From Flavobacteriaceae bacterium (GTDB taxonomy: Bacteria; Bacteroidota; Bacteroidia; Flavobacteriales; Flavobacteriaceae), in the NCBI GenBank assembly GCA_024232495.1, contig JAAEPP010000350.1, positions 1-39,528 of the forward strand: a DNA stretch of 39,528 nucleotides, given 5' to 3'. Numbering within the stretch: the stretch's first letter is position 1; each line of letters begins with the position of its first letter. Below are positions 25,896 through 35,146 of this stretch, in pieces. Position numbers and translations under genes: made by a program. The notes beneath the pieces were generated by a model. The model was not told the DNA's origin. It saw only the letters and a program-made list of their open reading frames with translations, and searched no databases.

Positions 25896-26837
25896 TTGAA
25901 AAAAAGAATACTTATTATAGGAGCTTCCGGTCAAATAGGAACTGAGTTAACCTTGTGTTTGAGAAAAAAATATGGAAATTCTAAAGTCATTGCAACTGAT
26001 ATTAGAGAAGATGATGGAACATTAAGCACAGATGGGCCTTTCGAGATTTTAGATGCAATGGATTATAAAGCTACTGAAGACTTAATTATTCGTTACGAAA
26101 TTACAGAAGTATATTTATTAGCAGCGATGCTATCTGCGACTGCCGAAAAATTCCCAATGCGAGCCTGGGATTTAAATATGACTTCATTATTTAACGTGTT
26201 AAATTTGGGTAAGGAACAAAAAGTAAAAAAAATATTTTGGCCTTCAAGTATTGCCGTTTTTGGCCCAACAACTCCAAAGCAACATACCCCTCAAAAAACG
26301 ATTATGGAACCTTCTACGGTTTATGGTATTAGCAAACAAACAGGAGAAAGATGGTGTGAGTATTATCATAAAAAATACGATTTAGACATTAGAAGTATTC
26401 GTTATCCTGGTTTAATTAGTTATAAGACTGCTCCGGGTGGAGGTACGACAGATTATGCAGTAGATATTTATCACAAGGCAGTTAAACATCAAAAATATAA
26501 TTGTTTTTTAAATCAAGAAACTACATTGCCAATGATGTTTATTGATGACGCAATTAGAGCAACTTTGAGCATTATGGAGGCTCCAAAAGAAGCTATAAAG
26601 GTAAGAAGCTCTTATAATTTATCGGGACTAAGTTTTAATCCCACTGAAATTGCTGCGAGTATACAAAAAAAACTACCTGATTTTGAAATAGGGTACACAC
26701 CTGATTTTAGACAGAAAATAGCAGACTCTTGGCCACAAAGTATCGATGACACTGCTGCTCAAAATGACTGGGCTTGGAAAAATGAAACCTCTTTAGATAA
26801 AATGACCTCGATAATGTTAGAAAATCTATCGAGTTAA
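25896..26837 (+). CDS. L-threonine 3-dehydrogenase, SDR/epimerase type
   Basis: NAD-dependent enzyme of the extended short-chain dehydrogenase family that oxidises L-threonine to 2-amino-3-ketobutyrate. Read from TTG at 25896 the protein is 313 residues and opens MKKRILIIGASGQIG, the Rossmann motif GxxGxxG. The extended frame from 25791 would add 35 residues of unlikely sequence, so the TTG is preferred. Other family marks are the YGISK (YxxxK) active site, LLAAMLSATAE, and YPGLISYKTAPGGGTTDYAV, which distinguishes threonine dehydrogenases from sugar epimerases. It is monocistronic, converging on the TM2 gene. The kbl ligase partner is not in the window. Confidence 0.88.
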   Translation: MKKRILIIGASGQIGTELTLCLRKKYGNSKVIATDIREDDGTLSTDGPFEILDAMDYKATEDLIIRYEITEVYLLAAMLSATAEKFPMRAWDLNMTSLFNVLNLGKEQKVKKIFWPSSIAVFGPTTPKQHTPQKTIMEPSTVYGISKQTGERWCEYYHKKYDLDIRSIRYPGLISYKTAPGGGTTDYAVDIYHKAVKHQKYNCFLNQETTLPMMFIDDAIRATLSIMEAPKEAIKVRSSYNLSGLSFNPTEIAASIQKKLPDFEIGYTPDFRQKIADSWPQSIDDTAAQNDWAWKNETSLDKMTSIMLENLSS

Positions 26838-26865
26838 ATTTTAAAAGAATTTTAGATACTATATT

Positions 26866-27186
26866 TTAAAACCAAGGTCTTTTTTCAACTTGATAGGTTT
26901 TATAAAAATCTTCATCACTTTTAGTAAGGTAAATAATACCCTCAATAAAGCCGATTATTCCAGCGATACCACAAGTAATTATGGTTAGTAAAATTTGAAT
27001 AAAACCTTCTTTGTTATAGCCTAGAATAAATTTGTGGATACCAATTTGACCAAAAAATATGCCTAAAACTCCAGCTAATATTTTTTTGTTGTCCCCATTA
27101 TTTGTTGTTTGGTTCCAACTCTCTTTAAACTCATTTGCAGTTTTTTTTGTCTCTGCTTCAAACGAATTGTTATTTTCTTCACTCAT
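26866..27186 (-). CDS. TM2 domain-containing membrane protein
   Basis: A 106-residue protein with a charged N-terminal third (about 1-33, MSEENNNSFEAETKKTANEF) and a TM2 domain made of two helices: KKILAGVLGIFFGQIGIHKF then a turn with LGYNKEGFIQILL and a glycine-rich second helix (TCGIAGIIGFIEGIIYL). The GxxGxHKFxLG signature is complete. TM2 proteins are small inner-membrane proteins of unknown role. ATG start. Last gene of the long leftward block, 54 bases after the dehydrogenase gene. Confidence 0.85.
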   Translation of the reverse strand: MSEENNNSFEAETKKTANEFKESWNQTTNNGDNKKILAGVLGIFFGQIGIHKFILGYNKEGFIQILLTIITCGIAGIIGFIEGIIYLTKSDEDFYKTYQVEKRPWF

Positions 27187-27240
27187 ATTACTTTTTTAAA
27201 TATTTAATAAAGGTACTCATTTTTCTGAAGTAAGAATTTG

Positions 27241-28191
27241 CTATTCGTATTGATTCCCGTTAAAATTATCTATAATTTTATTAACAATAACTTGCGCTAA
27301 TTTTTTTTTACTTTCAATGGTCCAACCTGCAACGTGCGGACTTAAAATAACTTGCTCCATTGATAGTAATTCAGATAATTCTAAAGGCATATCATGCTCA
27401 AATAATGATTCAAAAGAACTTTTTTCAAATTCCAATACATCGAGTCCAGCTCCTAGAATAGCGCCTTTTTTTATTGCAGTTACCAAATCTTTGGTAACGA
27501 CACTTTTCCCTCTTGCGGTATTTATTAACCAAAAAGGTTTAGAAAACTGTTTTATAAAATCAGCGTTAATTAATTGGTGAGTTAACCTAGTCCAAGGAGT
27601 GTGAAGGCTTACAACTTCTACACGTTTCTGAAATTCATCTAAACTAACTTGTTTTGCATTTTCATCTCCCACTTCGTTTTTTATATCGTAGCATAAAACT
27701 TCACAATCAAAACCCCTGAGTTTTTTTGCAAAAGATTTCCCCATATTCCCATATCCTATGATCCCCACAATTTTACCATCCAACTCCATCCCTCTATTTT
27801 CTTCACGGAGCCAAAGACCATTTTTAACTTCAAGATCGGCTTTGTTAAGTTTATTAAATAAGGAAAGAAGCATCCCTAAAGCATGTTCGCCCACTGCATT
27901 GCTATTTCCCTCAGGTGCTGATATTAAAATAATTCCTTTAGATTCAGCAAAAGGAATATCGATACTTTCTAATCCGGCACCCACTCGTGCAATAAACTTT
28001 AAATTTGTAGCAGCAGCGATAAATTTTTGATCGCATTTGAACCTGCTTCTTATAACGATTCCGTCATAATTAGTGATTTTTTTTTCAATTGTCTCTTTTA
28101 AGGAAGTGTAATCTTCATCATTTTTAAATCCAGCCTCAGCTAGTTGTTTTATGAGTAAAGGATGATTTTTATCGAGATGAAGTATTTTCAT
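27241..28191 (-). CDS. D-2-hydroxyacid dehydrogenase (NAD-dependent)
   Basis: A 316-residue cytosolic oxidoreductase of the D-isomer 2-hydroxyacid dehydrogenase family. The NAD-binding motif VGIIGYGNMGKSFA is at about 142-155. Catalytic-site blocks follow: NTARGKSVV (Arg), LGAGLDVLEFE (Glu) and LSPHVAGWT (His). The N-terminal substrate half contains ARVGAGLESID. Substrate cannot be fixed: phosphoglycerate (SerA-like), glycerate or another 2-hydroxyacid are possible. It lacks the C-terminal ACT domain of long SerA forms. ATG start, 47 bases downstream of mgtE. Confidence 0.9.
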   Translation of the reverse strand: MKILHLDKNHPLLIKQLAEAGFKNDEDYTSLKETIEKKITNYDGIVIRSRFKCDQKFIAAATNLKFIARVGAGLESIDIPFAESKGIILISAPEGNSNAVGEHALGMLLSLFNKLNKADLEVKNGLWLREENRGMELDGKIVGIIGYGNMGKSFAKKLRGFDCEVLCYDIKNEVGDENAKQVSLDEFQKRVEVVSLHTPWTRLTHQLINADFIKQFSKPFWLINTARGKSVVTKDLVTAIKKGAILGAGLDVLEFEKSSFESLFEHDMPLELSELLSMEQVILSPHVAGWTIESKKKLAQVIVNKIIDNFNGNQYE

Positions 28192-28238
28192 ATTTTCGAG
28201 AAATTAGATTCCCTAAAAGTTATTGAGTAGAGTTTCAT

Positions 28239-29588
28239 TTAAAAACCAAGTATGAGTTTTGCAATATAAAAAAACAAGAAAATTCCAAATATATCGTTAC
28301 TGGTAGTTATAAATGGCCCAGTAGCTATTGCAGGATCAATCCCTTTTCGGTCTAAAATAATAGGGACAAATGTTCCAATTAGAGAAGCTATAATAATAAC
28401 CGAAAGCATCGATAAAGCTATCGTTATGCTTACGATAAAGTCTTGCCCAACAAATGCTCCAAAAAGAATCACCAATAAACCTAAAATACTTCCATTGATC
28501 AATGCTAGACCGACTTCCTTTATTAAACGATGAAACATACTCCCTTTAACCACATCGTTTGCTAAACCTTGTACAATAATAGCACTCGATTGCACCCCAA
28601 CATTACCTGCCATGGCAGCAATTAATGGAGTAAAGAAAAATAAGATAGGATAGCTTGATAAAGCTTCATCAAAACCTTGTAAAATATATACACTCCCTAA
28701 GCCTCCAAAAAGGCCGAGTACCAACCATGGTAAACGAGCTTTTGTAAGTTCATAGATATTATCATCAGCCTCAACATCTTGTGAGATACCGGCTGCTAAT
28801 TGGTAATCTTTTTCTGCTTCTTCTTTGATAAAGTCTACAATATCATCAATAGTGATTCTGCCAACTAACACTCCTTTTTGATCGACTACAGGGATTGCTT
28901 CTAGATCGTATTTTTGCATAATTTTTGCAACCTCCTCATCTTTCGTATCCACAGACACATAATCAACTTTTGATATATATACATCGCTAATATGAGTTTT
29001 AGTAGAAGCGGTTAAAAGATCTTTTAACGATAAGCGTCCTTTTAGTTTATCATCTTTATCCGTAACATAAATGGAATGAACACGAGTCACATTTTCTGCT
29101 TGCCTTCTCATTTCTCTTACACAAGTAGCTACCGTCCATGTTTCTTTAACTTTTACCAATTCTTTTGCCATTAAAGCTCCAGCAGTATCTTCCTCATAAT
29201 TTAACAGTTCAACAATATCAGAAGCATGTTCTTCGTCTTCAATTTTTTCGATTACCTTTTTTTGAATATGATCATCAAGTTCTGCTACAACATCGGCAGC
29301 ATCGTCAGTGTCCATTTCTTCAATTTCTTTGGCAATTTCAATAGGAGAAAGACGATTCAGAATTTTTTCTCGATCATCTTCATCAAGTTCTATTAAAGCC
29401 TCCGAAGTTATTTCACTTTCTAGAGACTTAATAAGGTAGGTAGCTTCTTCTGAATTTAATTCTTCTAACAATTCAGCAATATCAGCAAAATGGATGTCTT
29501 TTAGTAACTGCCTTAAGGCAATTCTATCTTTGTTTGCAATGAGTTGGACTACTTTTTCAAGATAATCCGTTGTTAGTTGAAATTGCAT
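28239..29588 (-). CDS. mgtE: Magnesium transporter MgtE
   Basis: A 449-residue inner-membrane Mg2+ channel. Domains: acidic MgtE_N helical superfamily (about 15-125, with [14 protein letters not shown]-like repeats and [10 protein letters not shown]), two CBS domains (about 130-255, including [11 protein letters not shown] and [11 protein letters not shown]), a connecting helix, and the membrane domain with five helices (about 275-449, including [17 protein letters not shown], the pore-lining signature). Full length for the family. ATG start at 29588 lies inside the end of rsmA (32-base overlap), implying translational coupling. Gating by cytosolic Mg2+ through the N and CBS domains is known for the family. 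Confidence 0.96.
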   Translation of the reverse strand: MQFQLTTDYLEKVVQLIANKDRIALRQLLKDIHFADIAELLEELNSEEATYLIKSLESEITSEALIELDEDDREKILNRLSPIEIAKEIEEMDTDDAADVVAELDDHIQKKVIEKIEDEEHASDIVELLNYEEDTAGALMAKELVKVKETWTVATCVREMRRQAENVTRVHSIYVTDKDDKLKGRLSLKDLLTASTKTHISDVYISKVDYVSVDTKDEEVAKIMQKYDLEAIPVVDQKGVLVGRITIDDIVDFIKEEAEKDYQLAAGISQDVEADDNIYELTKARLPWLVLGLFGGLGSVYILQGFDEALSSYPILFFFTPLIAAMAGNVGVQSSAIIVQGLANDVVKGSMFHRLIKEVGLALINGSILGLLVILFGAFVGQDFIVSITIALSMLSVIIIASLIGTFVPIILDRKGIDPAIATGPFITTSNDIFGIFLFFYIAKLILGF

Positions 29589-30354
29589 CGTTCTCTAATT
29601 TTTGAGTGAGCATTATAAATTCAGCAACAGAAAGTTGTTCTGGTCGCTGCCCAAAGATAGCATCTTCTTTCAATTTATCAGAAAGATTGAAGACTTTTAA
29701 GCTGTTTCTTAATGTTTTTCTTCGTTGTTGGAAGGCAGTTTTTACCACTTTAAAGAGCATTTTTTCATCACAAGGGAGCGTGTAATTTTCTTTTCTTATA
29801 AGGCGAAGTACTCCGCTATCTACTTTTGGAGGAGGATTAAATACTGATGGAGGGACCGTAAATAAATATTCGGCATCATAAAATGCTTGAACCAAAACAG
29901 ACAATATACCATAGGCTTTAGACCCTTCTTTTTCACAAATACGTTTGGCAACTTCTTTTTGAAACATTCCAGTAAATTCTGGTATTTGATCTCGCCATTC
30001 TAAAGTTTTAAATACAATTTGTGTAGAAATATTATATGGAAAGTTTCCAGTAATGGCATAGGATTTTCCATTAAAAAAGTTACTTAAATCAAATTTTAAA
30101 AAATCGGCGGGTATTACTTTGAGGTTCTTATTTTTATAATGCTCATTTAGATAAGTTACAGATTCTTGATCCAGTTCCATGGCAATTACATCCAAGTCCT
30201 TATCTATTAAATATTTGGTAAGCACCCCCATTCCAGGTCCAATCTCTAGTACATTCTTATAATTTTCCTGAGTTAAAGTATCTGCAATTTTTTTTGCAAT
30301 ATTTTCATCTTTAAGAAAATGTTGACCTAAATGTTTTTTTGCTCTAACAGCCAT
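29557..30354 (-). CDS. rsmA: 16S rRNA (adenine1518/1519-N6)-dimethyltransferase
   Basis: SAM-dependent enzyme (KsgA) that dimethylates two adjacent adenines in helix 45 of 16S rRNA late in 30S assembly. Motifs: N-terminal [14 protein letters not shown]-binding [14 protein letters not shown], acidic AMELD, and the catalytic GNFPYNIS (NxPY type, with Phe where E. coli has Leu). The C-terminal [12 protein letters not shown] segment is typical. 265 residues, normal length. ATG start, 2 bases after the DUF4286 stop codon in direction of transcription. Overlaps mgtE by 32 bases. Confidence 0.96.
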   Translation of the reverse strand: MAVRAKKHLGQHFLKDENIAKKIADTLTQENYKNVLEIGPGMGVLTKYLIDKDLDVIAMELDQESVTYLNEHYKNKNLKVIPADFLKFDLSNFFNGKSYAITGNFPYNISTQIVFKTLEWRDQIPEFTGMFQKEVAKRICEKEGSKAYGILSVLVQAFYDAEYLFTVPPSVFNPPPKVDSGVLRLIRKENYTLPCDEKMLFKVVKTAFQQRRKTLRNSLKVFNLSDKLKEDAIFGQRPEQLSVAEFIMLTQKLENDAISTNNGLS

Positions 30355-30356
30355 TT

Positions 30357-30680
30357 TTAATGGTGAGTAACAGAATATTCATCTATAATTTCCAGCTCAG
30401 TTCTAAATGCAAGCATCTTATCTGCAAATTTTAATAAACCTTCTTGCTTTAATTTATCTGCATCATTTTTATAATAACTATCCAGAGCTTCTCGAGATTT
30501 TGCTTTGTATTGTACCGCATAAGTAGTACCACCCATTTCTTCTTCTACTAATACTTTAGTAAGTCTCGCATCTATAAATTTGCCAGTTGCTAATACTTGT
30601 GGGATATGATTTTTAATCCATTTTAGCCATTCGTAATGGATACTATCTTCAATATTTACGGTAACGTTATATATGATCAT
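30357..30680 (-). CDS. DUF4286 family protein
   Basis: A 107-residue cytosolic protein of the DUF4286 family, which has a ferredoxin-like dimeric alpha-beta barrel type of secondary structure. The opening [22 protein letters not shown] and the central [18 protein letters not shown] are characteristic. Function unknown. ATG start. It sits between the TPR protein gene (2-base gap) and rsmA (2-base gap), an arrangement I recall as frequent in Flavobacteria, so it may have a role linked to translation or simply share the transcript. Confidence 0.82.
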   Translation of the reverse strand: MIIYNVTVNIEDSIHYEWLKWIKNHIPQVLATGKFIDARLTKVLVEEEMGGTTYAVQYKAKSREALDSYYKNDADKLKQEGLLKFADKMLAFRTELEIIDEYSVTHH

Positions 30681-30682
30681 AC

Positions 30683-32470
30683 TTATTCGATTTCGTCTCC
30701 TCTTAAGATTCTAAATTTTTTTCTTGCCTCTACAAAGTAAATACTATTCTGATAATTAAAAATTATCAACTCATAATATTCTTTTGCTTTTTGAGATTGG
30801 TTGAGTTTTGTTTCGAATAATTTTGCCAATCTGTAATAAGCATCATCCGCTAAAATATCGTCACTATAAAACTCAATTAACGTACGATATTTTTTTACAG
30901 CTTTAGTATATTCTTCATTAGCTTCGTACAATTCTCCTAATTTATAGAGCGCTTCATCTTCAATTTTCTCTCCCTTATGATTTAATAATAAGTTTTCTAA
31001 AATTAAAATTGCTTCAGCTCTTTTATTTTGAAAAGCAAGTAAATCGGCACGGGCATATTGTTTTAAAGCGGTTTGTGTGGAATCTTCTAATGAATTATCT
31101 TTTATCAATAGGCTTAAATGCATGGCATCGTTAGCAATTAATTGAGTAGCTGATTTTTTTAAAACATCTAATTGTACTTGAGCCCAGTTAAAATCCCCTT
31201 TGAAATAACTCGTTTTAGCTACTTTAAAGCGTGCTTCTTGAGCTAACAAATCTCCTTTTACCTCATTTTGAATCTGCGAATAATAAATTAAAGCTTCATT
31301 AAATCGTTCGTCAAATACTAAAATATCAGCCAATAACATTTTTACTCTTGCTTTTTGATAACGCGTTAAGGGTTCTTTTGAAAATCTTTTTAGATTGGCT
31401 ATTGCAAAATCCTTTTTTTGATTTTTAAAAGCTTCAAAATAATTGAAATCTAATTGTAATTGATAGGTTTTTTTATCTTCTCCAAACTCGCTAAAAAGAC
31501 GCTGGTATTCTTTTTCAATTTCAGGATAATCCTTTTTTTTGGAAGTCTTACGTTTTATCTTCATTAAATATTGATGTCCTGCTATTTTACCTTCTGGAGT
31601 AGAAGCATTTTCTAGTAAATAATTAACGATTAGAGTTGCGTTTTCATAATCCTCGTCTTTAGTGGCGATATAGGCAATATCTGCAATACCTGACATGTCA
31701 TCATCTCCCATACGCTTATAAATTGCTTTTTCTTGAAGAAATGCTTTTTTATAGTCTTTTTGTTGTACAAACAACCAACTTAATAATTCGTTATATAATA
31801 CATCGGGTTGTTTTTGAAGTTTTCGCAATAATGATTTACGAAGTAAAATATTGCCCTCATCTGTTGAATTCTCAGAAATATATTGACTAAAATTTTGTTT
31901 GGCAACACCCAAGTAAGACCGATTTTTTTTAATTAAAGTTAAGTAACTATCGAACATTTTTTCAAGATTTCCCTGTTCTCCATATAACTTAGCTAGTTGA
32001 TAACTAAAATCACTATCAGGGAATACTTCCATTGCCATGGTATAGGTTGCTATAGCTTCTTCAATTAAGCTATACTTTTCAAAAGCTTGTCCTACGCTTC
32101 GGCCATAATTAAACTTAACGGTTTCCTTCACAAAAAGAATCGCTTTATCATAATTGATAGTTGCAAGTGAATCGTTTCTTTGTAAAGAATAATTGTACCC
32201 TAACTCAACATAAAGTTGTGGGATTATTCTTTTAGAATCCAGTTTGTTTAGGATTATTTTTTCAGCTTCTTTATACTTTTCAAGTTGTTGATTTGAAGTT
32301 ATAATTGCTTTAAAATAATTAAAATTTTTGTTTTTTTTATAGAGCTTTGTGTATAGCAACAGCGCTTTTTCGTACTCTCCTTGTTCCAAATAATTTTTGG
32401 CTAACAAATCGTTTTGCGCATAAGCAATTGTTAATGGTAACAATAATAGGATGAAAATAATTTTGCGCAA
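30683..32470 (-). CDS. Tetratricopeptide repeat protein, exported
   Basis: A 595-residue protein starting with a signal peptide (MRKIIFILLLLPLTIAYAQ). The start is TTG at 32470: an in-frame stop lies two codons upstream, so no ATG alternative exists there and the signal peptide begins exactly at the TTG. The rest is alpha-helical repeats of about 34 residues, clear near the N-terminus (NYLEQGEYEKALLLYTKLYK) and the C-terminus (ALYKLGELYEANEEYTKAVK, then DDAYYRLAKLFETKLNQ). It probably works in the periplasm as a scaffold; partner unknown. It lies 12 bases after serS. Confidence 0.88.
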   Translation of the reverse strand: MRKIIFILLLLPLTIAYAQNDLLAKNYLEQGEYEKALLLYTKLYKKNKNFNYFKAIITSNQQLEKYKEAEKIILNKLDSKRIIPQLYVELGYNYSLQRNDSLATINYDKAILFVKETVKFNYGRSVGQAFEKYSLIEEAIATYTMAMEVFPDSDFSYQLAKLYGEQGNLEKMFDSYLTLIKKNRSYLGVAKQNFSQYISENSTDEGNILLRKSLLRKLQKQPDVLYNELLSWLFVQQKDYKKAFLQEKAIYKRMGDDDMSGIADIAYIATKDEDYENATLIVNYLLENASTPEGKIAGHQYLMKIKRKTSKKKDYPEIEKEYQRLFSEFGEDKKTYQLQLDFNYFEAFKNQKKDFAIANLKRFSKEPLTRYQKARVKMLLADILVFDERFNEALIYYSQIQNEVKGDLLAQEARFKVAKTSYFKGDFNWAQVQLDVLKKSATQLIANDAMHLSLLIKDNSLEDSTQTALKQYARADLLAFQNKRAEAILILENLLLNHKGEKIEDEALYKLGELYEANEEYTKAVKKYRTLIEFYSDDILADDAYYRLAKLFETKLNQSQKAKEYYELIIFNYQNSIYFVEARKKFRILRGDEIE

Positions 32471-32482
32471 GATTTAAAGTTT

Positions 32483-33754
32483 TTAGTTAATCATGTCAAA
32501 ACCACAATAGGGTATTAAAACAGCTGGAATTTTGATACCTTCTGAAGTTTGATAGTTTTCAAGTATTCCTGCCAATACTCTTGGCAATGCTAAGGCGCTT
32601 CCGTTGAGCGTATGAACCAGTTTGTTTTTACCATCTTCGTCTTTATAACGTAACTTTAATCTATTCGCTTGAAAAGCTTCAAAATTGGAAACAGAAGATA
32701 TTTCTAACCAACGGTCTTGCGCCGTCGAGAACACTTCAAAATCGTAGGTCAGTGATGCAGTAAAACCTAAATCTCCTCCGCACAATCTTAAGATGCGATA
32801 AGGAAGTTTTAATTCATTTAAAATATCTTTAACATGCTCTACCATTTCTGTTAGCGCAGCATCAGAATTTTCTGGTTTTTCTATTCTAACAATTTCTACT
32901 TTATCAAATTGGTGCAACCTATTTAGACCTCTTACGTGCGCGCCGTAACTTCCCGCCTCTCTTCTAAAGCATGGAGTGTATCCTGTACACAAAATGGGCA
33001 ATTCAGAATGTGTTCTTAAATCTCCACGAAATATATTGGTAACTGGGACCTCGGCAGTAGGAATTAAATACAAGTTGTCACCGGTTACGTGATACATTTG
33101 GCCCTCTTTATCGGGTAACTGTCCGGTTCCATAACCAGAAGTCTCATTAACTAAATGAGGCACTTGATATTCTGTATAACCAGCACGGGTGTTTTTGTCT
33201 AAAAAATAAGCAATTAATGCACGTTGTAATCTAGCTCCTTTGCCTTTATATACTGGAAAGCCAGCTCCAGTAATTTTCACACCTAGTTCAAAATCTATTA
33301 AATCGTATTTTTTAGCTAACTCCCAATGTGGTAAAGCTCCTTCAACTAGTTTTGGAATTTCACCTTCTTTAAAAATTTCTTCATTGTCATTTTCATCAGT
33401 TCCAGCCGGAACCAAATCATTTGGAACATTAGGAATTGTAAAAAGAAGTTTTTGTAATTTTTCGAGGGTATTATTTAAAGTTTCGTTGAGTTCTTTTGAT
33501 TCCTCTTTCAATTGCGATGTTTTTTCTTTTAAAAGAGTTGCTTTTTGTGCTTCGCCATTTTTGTACAGTAGGCCAATTTCTTTAGAAAATGAATTGGATT
33601 GCGCTAGGGTTTCATCGAGTTTAGCTTGTGTAGTTTTTCGCAATTCATCTGTTTGCAAAACATCACTGAAAATTATTGATGCATCAAAACCTCTTTTTGA
33701 AAGCGCCTGGATGAATTTTTCTTTATTCTCTCGAATTTCGTTTACCTGTAACAT
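32483..33754 (-). CDS. serS: Seryl-tRNA synthetase
   Basis: Class II aminoacyl-tRNA synthetase that charges tRNA-Ser (and tRNA-Sec where present). The N-terminal coiled-coil arm spans about 25-110 (rich in Lys, Glu and Leu). Catalytic motifs follow: the serine-site segment YLIPTAEVPVTN, motif 2 PCFRREAGSYG with the class II arginine, and motif 3 GSALALPRVLAGILENYQ with its arginine. 423 residues, full length. ATG start. A near-consensus -7 box (CATTTTTG on this strand) is in the 63-base gap upstream, so it may have a promoter of its own. Confidence 0.97.
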   Translation of the reverse strand: MLQVNEIRENKEKFIQALSKRGFDASIIFSDVLQTDELRKTTQAKLDETLAQSNSFSKEIGLLYKNGEAQKATLLKEKTSQLKEESKELNETLNNTLEKLQKLLFTIPNVPNDLVPAGTDENDNEEIFKEGEIPKLVEGALPHWELAKKYDLIDFELGVKITGAGFPVYKGKGARLQRALIAYFLDKNTRAGYTEYQVPHLVNETSGYGTGQLPDKEGQMYHVTGDNLYLIPTAEVPVTNIFRGDLRTHSELPILCTGYTPCFRREAGSYGAHVRGLNRLHQFDKVEIVRIEKPENSDAALTEMVEHVKDILNELKLPYRILRLCGGDLGFTASLTYDFEVFSTAQDRWLEISSVSNFEAFQANRLKLRYKDEDGKNKLVHTLNGSALALPRVLAGILENYQTSEGIKIPAVLIPYCGFDMIN

Positions 33755-33817
33755 TTACCGAATTAATTTAGCTTGCAATTTAGCAAAAATGATACTTTTA
33801 TTTAAGATTTTTATTGC

Positions 33818-35146
33818 TTATTTACGATGGTAATCTTTTGGAGAAGAGAATAGCCAATTGCTATGTTTTATAGGATTCCAATCAAGACTTGCAATATCTA
33901 TAGTGTCGTTTGTAAATTGAAAATAAGGGCCTCCATTAACACTCACTTTTGAGTTGAAGAATACTTTTACATCGTTCCCTGCTTTTTTTTCTTGTTCTTT
34001 AATTTTTTGAGCAAGCTGCCACATTAAGTCAGGTTTTGTAGCCACAGATCTTTTTTGTTTTGAGGATAACATTTTCTTGTAGTCGTACCTGCTTTTTTCT
34101 CCAGTTTCTTGATTCAAAGTATATATTTTAAGCACTCCTTTTTTGGATCGTAACATCATTCGCCAGCTCATTCGATGCCCTTCTTCAGTCCATAATACGT
34201 CGTCTTTTATAGCCCAATGTCGTAGAGGCAATCCAAGTTGAATTACAAAATATAAAAAAAATATACCAATTGGTATATTTTTGTTGTGTTTGGGATAAAC
34301 CCATTCATTTTTAATATAAATTTCCTTTTTTAACTTAAATCTTTTCTGAATGGTCTCAGAAGTAAAAAAGAAGAGTGCAAAAGCGATAGACATATATGGA
34401 AATATACCTACTTGAAATACAATCGAATTAAATAGATGAAAAAATAAAGAAAGATAAAAGCCTAATAGTCTTGTTTTTTTATACAATAGCATAGGAATTA
34501 CAACTAAATCAAAAATAATTCCAAAATATGCAAGGGTATAATGTGCCCATTTTTGCTGCAGGAGATCTCCAATCAAATAGTAATGACTTTTTGATTGTAA
34601 CAATACACCGGGTGCAGTTCCATGAATCCAATCGGGATACCATTTAGCAATCGAACCGAACATAAAAACAATTCCTACCTGTATTACTAGAGTCCACTTA
34701 ACCCATTGTGAGACAGCTATCGATTTTAATGATGGGTTAAATTTCACGTCTAATGAATATCGTCTATTCACGGGTAAAAATGCCATAATCCAACACAACA
34801 AGACCATTAAATAATAATGATTGTTATAAGATGTTTTTTGCATTAAATAAACCGTAGTCCATAAAATTGCATAGGAAAACATAGCTATTCTATATTTATA
34901 GCCAAGCATTACAAAAATTCCGAGAATTCCCATCAGGACAAAATAAAGATACATACCTTCTCCTATTAAGACTTGCAAAAAGTCAAACCCAATAAAATTA
35001 AATGTAAAGTCCGGATCTACAAAAACTCGCCGTACCCAACCAGTTGCTATCGCACCAAAAGCTTCCAAAGTAATTAATAAACCAAAAACAACCCTAAAAA
35101 GACTGAGTCCTGTATTGTCAATTTGTTTGAAAAGAAATTTAGTCAT
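33818..35146 (-). CDS. HTTM domain (vitamin K-dependent gamma-carboxylase-like) membrane protein
   Basis: A 442-residue polytopic membrane protein. The first 290 residues hold about eight to nine hydrophobic helices, starting with DNTGLSLFRVVFGLLITLEA, a pattern typical of HTTM-domain proteins related to vitamin K-dependent gamma-glutamyl carboxylase. Further marks are WYPDWIHGTAPG and LGFYLSLFFHLFNSIVFQVG. The C-terminal 130 residues are hydrophilic (LRHWAIKDDVLWTEEGHRMS onwards). Bacterial members have unknown substrates; carboxylase activity is not assured. ATG start overlapping ribF by 8 bases, so it is co-translated with the FAD synthetase. Confidence 0.82.
   Translation of the reverse strand: MTKFLFKQIDNTGLSLFRVVFGLLITLEAFGAIATGWVRRVFVDPDFTFNFIGFDFLQVLIGEGMYLYFVLMGILGIFVMLGYKYRIAMFSYAILWTTVYLMQKTSYNNHYYLMVLLCWIMAFLPVNRRYSLDVKFNPSLKSIAVSQWVKWTLVIQVGIVFMFGSIAKWYPDWIHGTAPGVLLQSKSHYYLIGDLLQQKWAHYTLAYFGIIFDLVVIPMLLYKKTRLLGFYLSLFFHLFNSIVFQVGIFPYMSIAFALFFFTSETIQKRFKLKKEIYIKNEWVYPKHNKNIPIGIFFLYFVIQLGLPLRHWAIKDDVLWTEEGHRMSWRMMLRSKKGVLKIYTLNQETGEKSRYDYKKMLSSKQKRSVATKPDLMWQLAQKIKEQEKKAGNDVKVFFNSKVSVNGGPYFQFTNDTIDIASLDWNPIKHSNWLFSSPKDYHRK

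Noticed and set aside
33240-33833. A 197-residue plus-strand reading frame
   Set aside because: It lies mostly antisense to serS, is rich in Ser, Phe and Lys without any motif, and serS is unmistakable.
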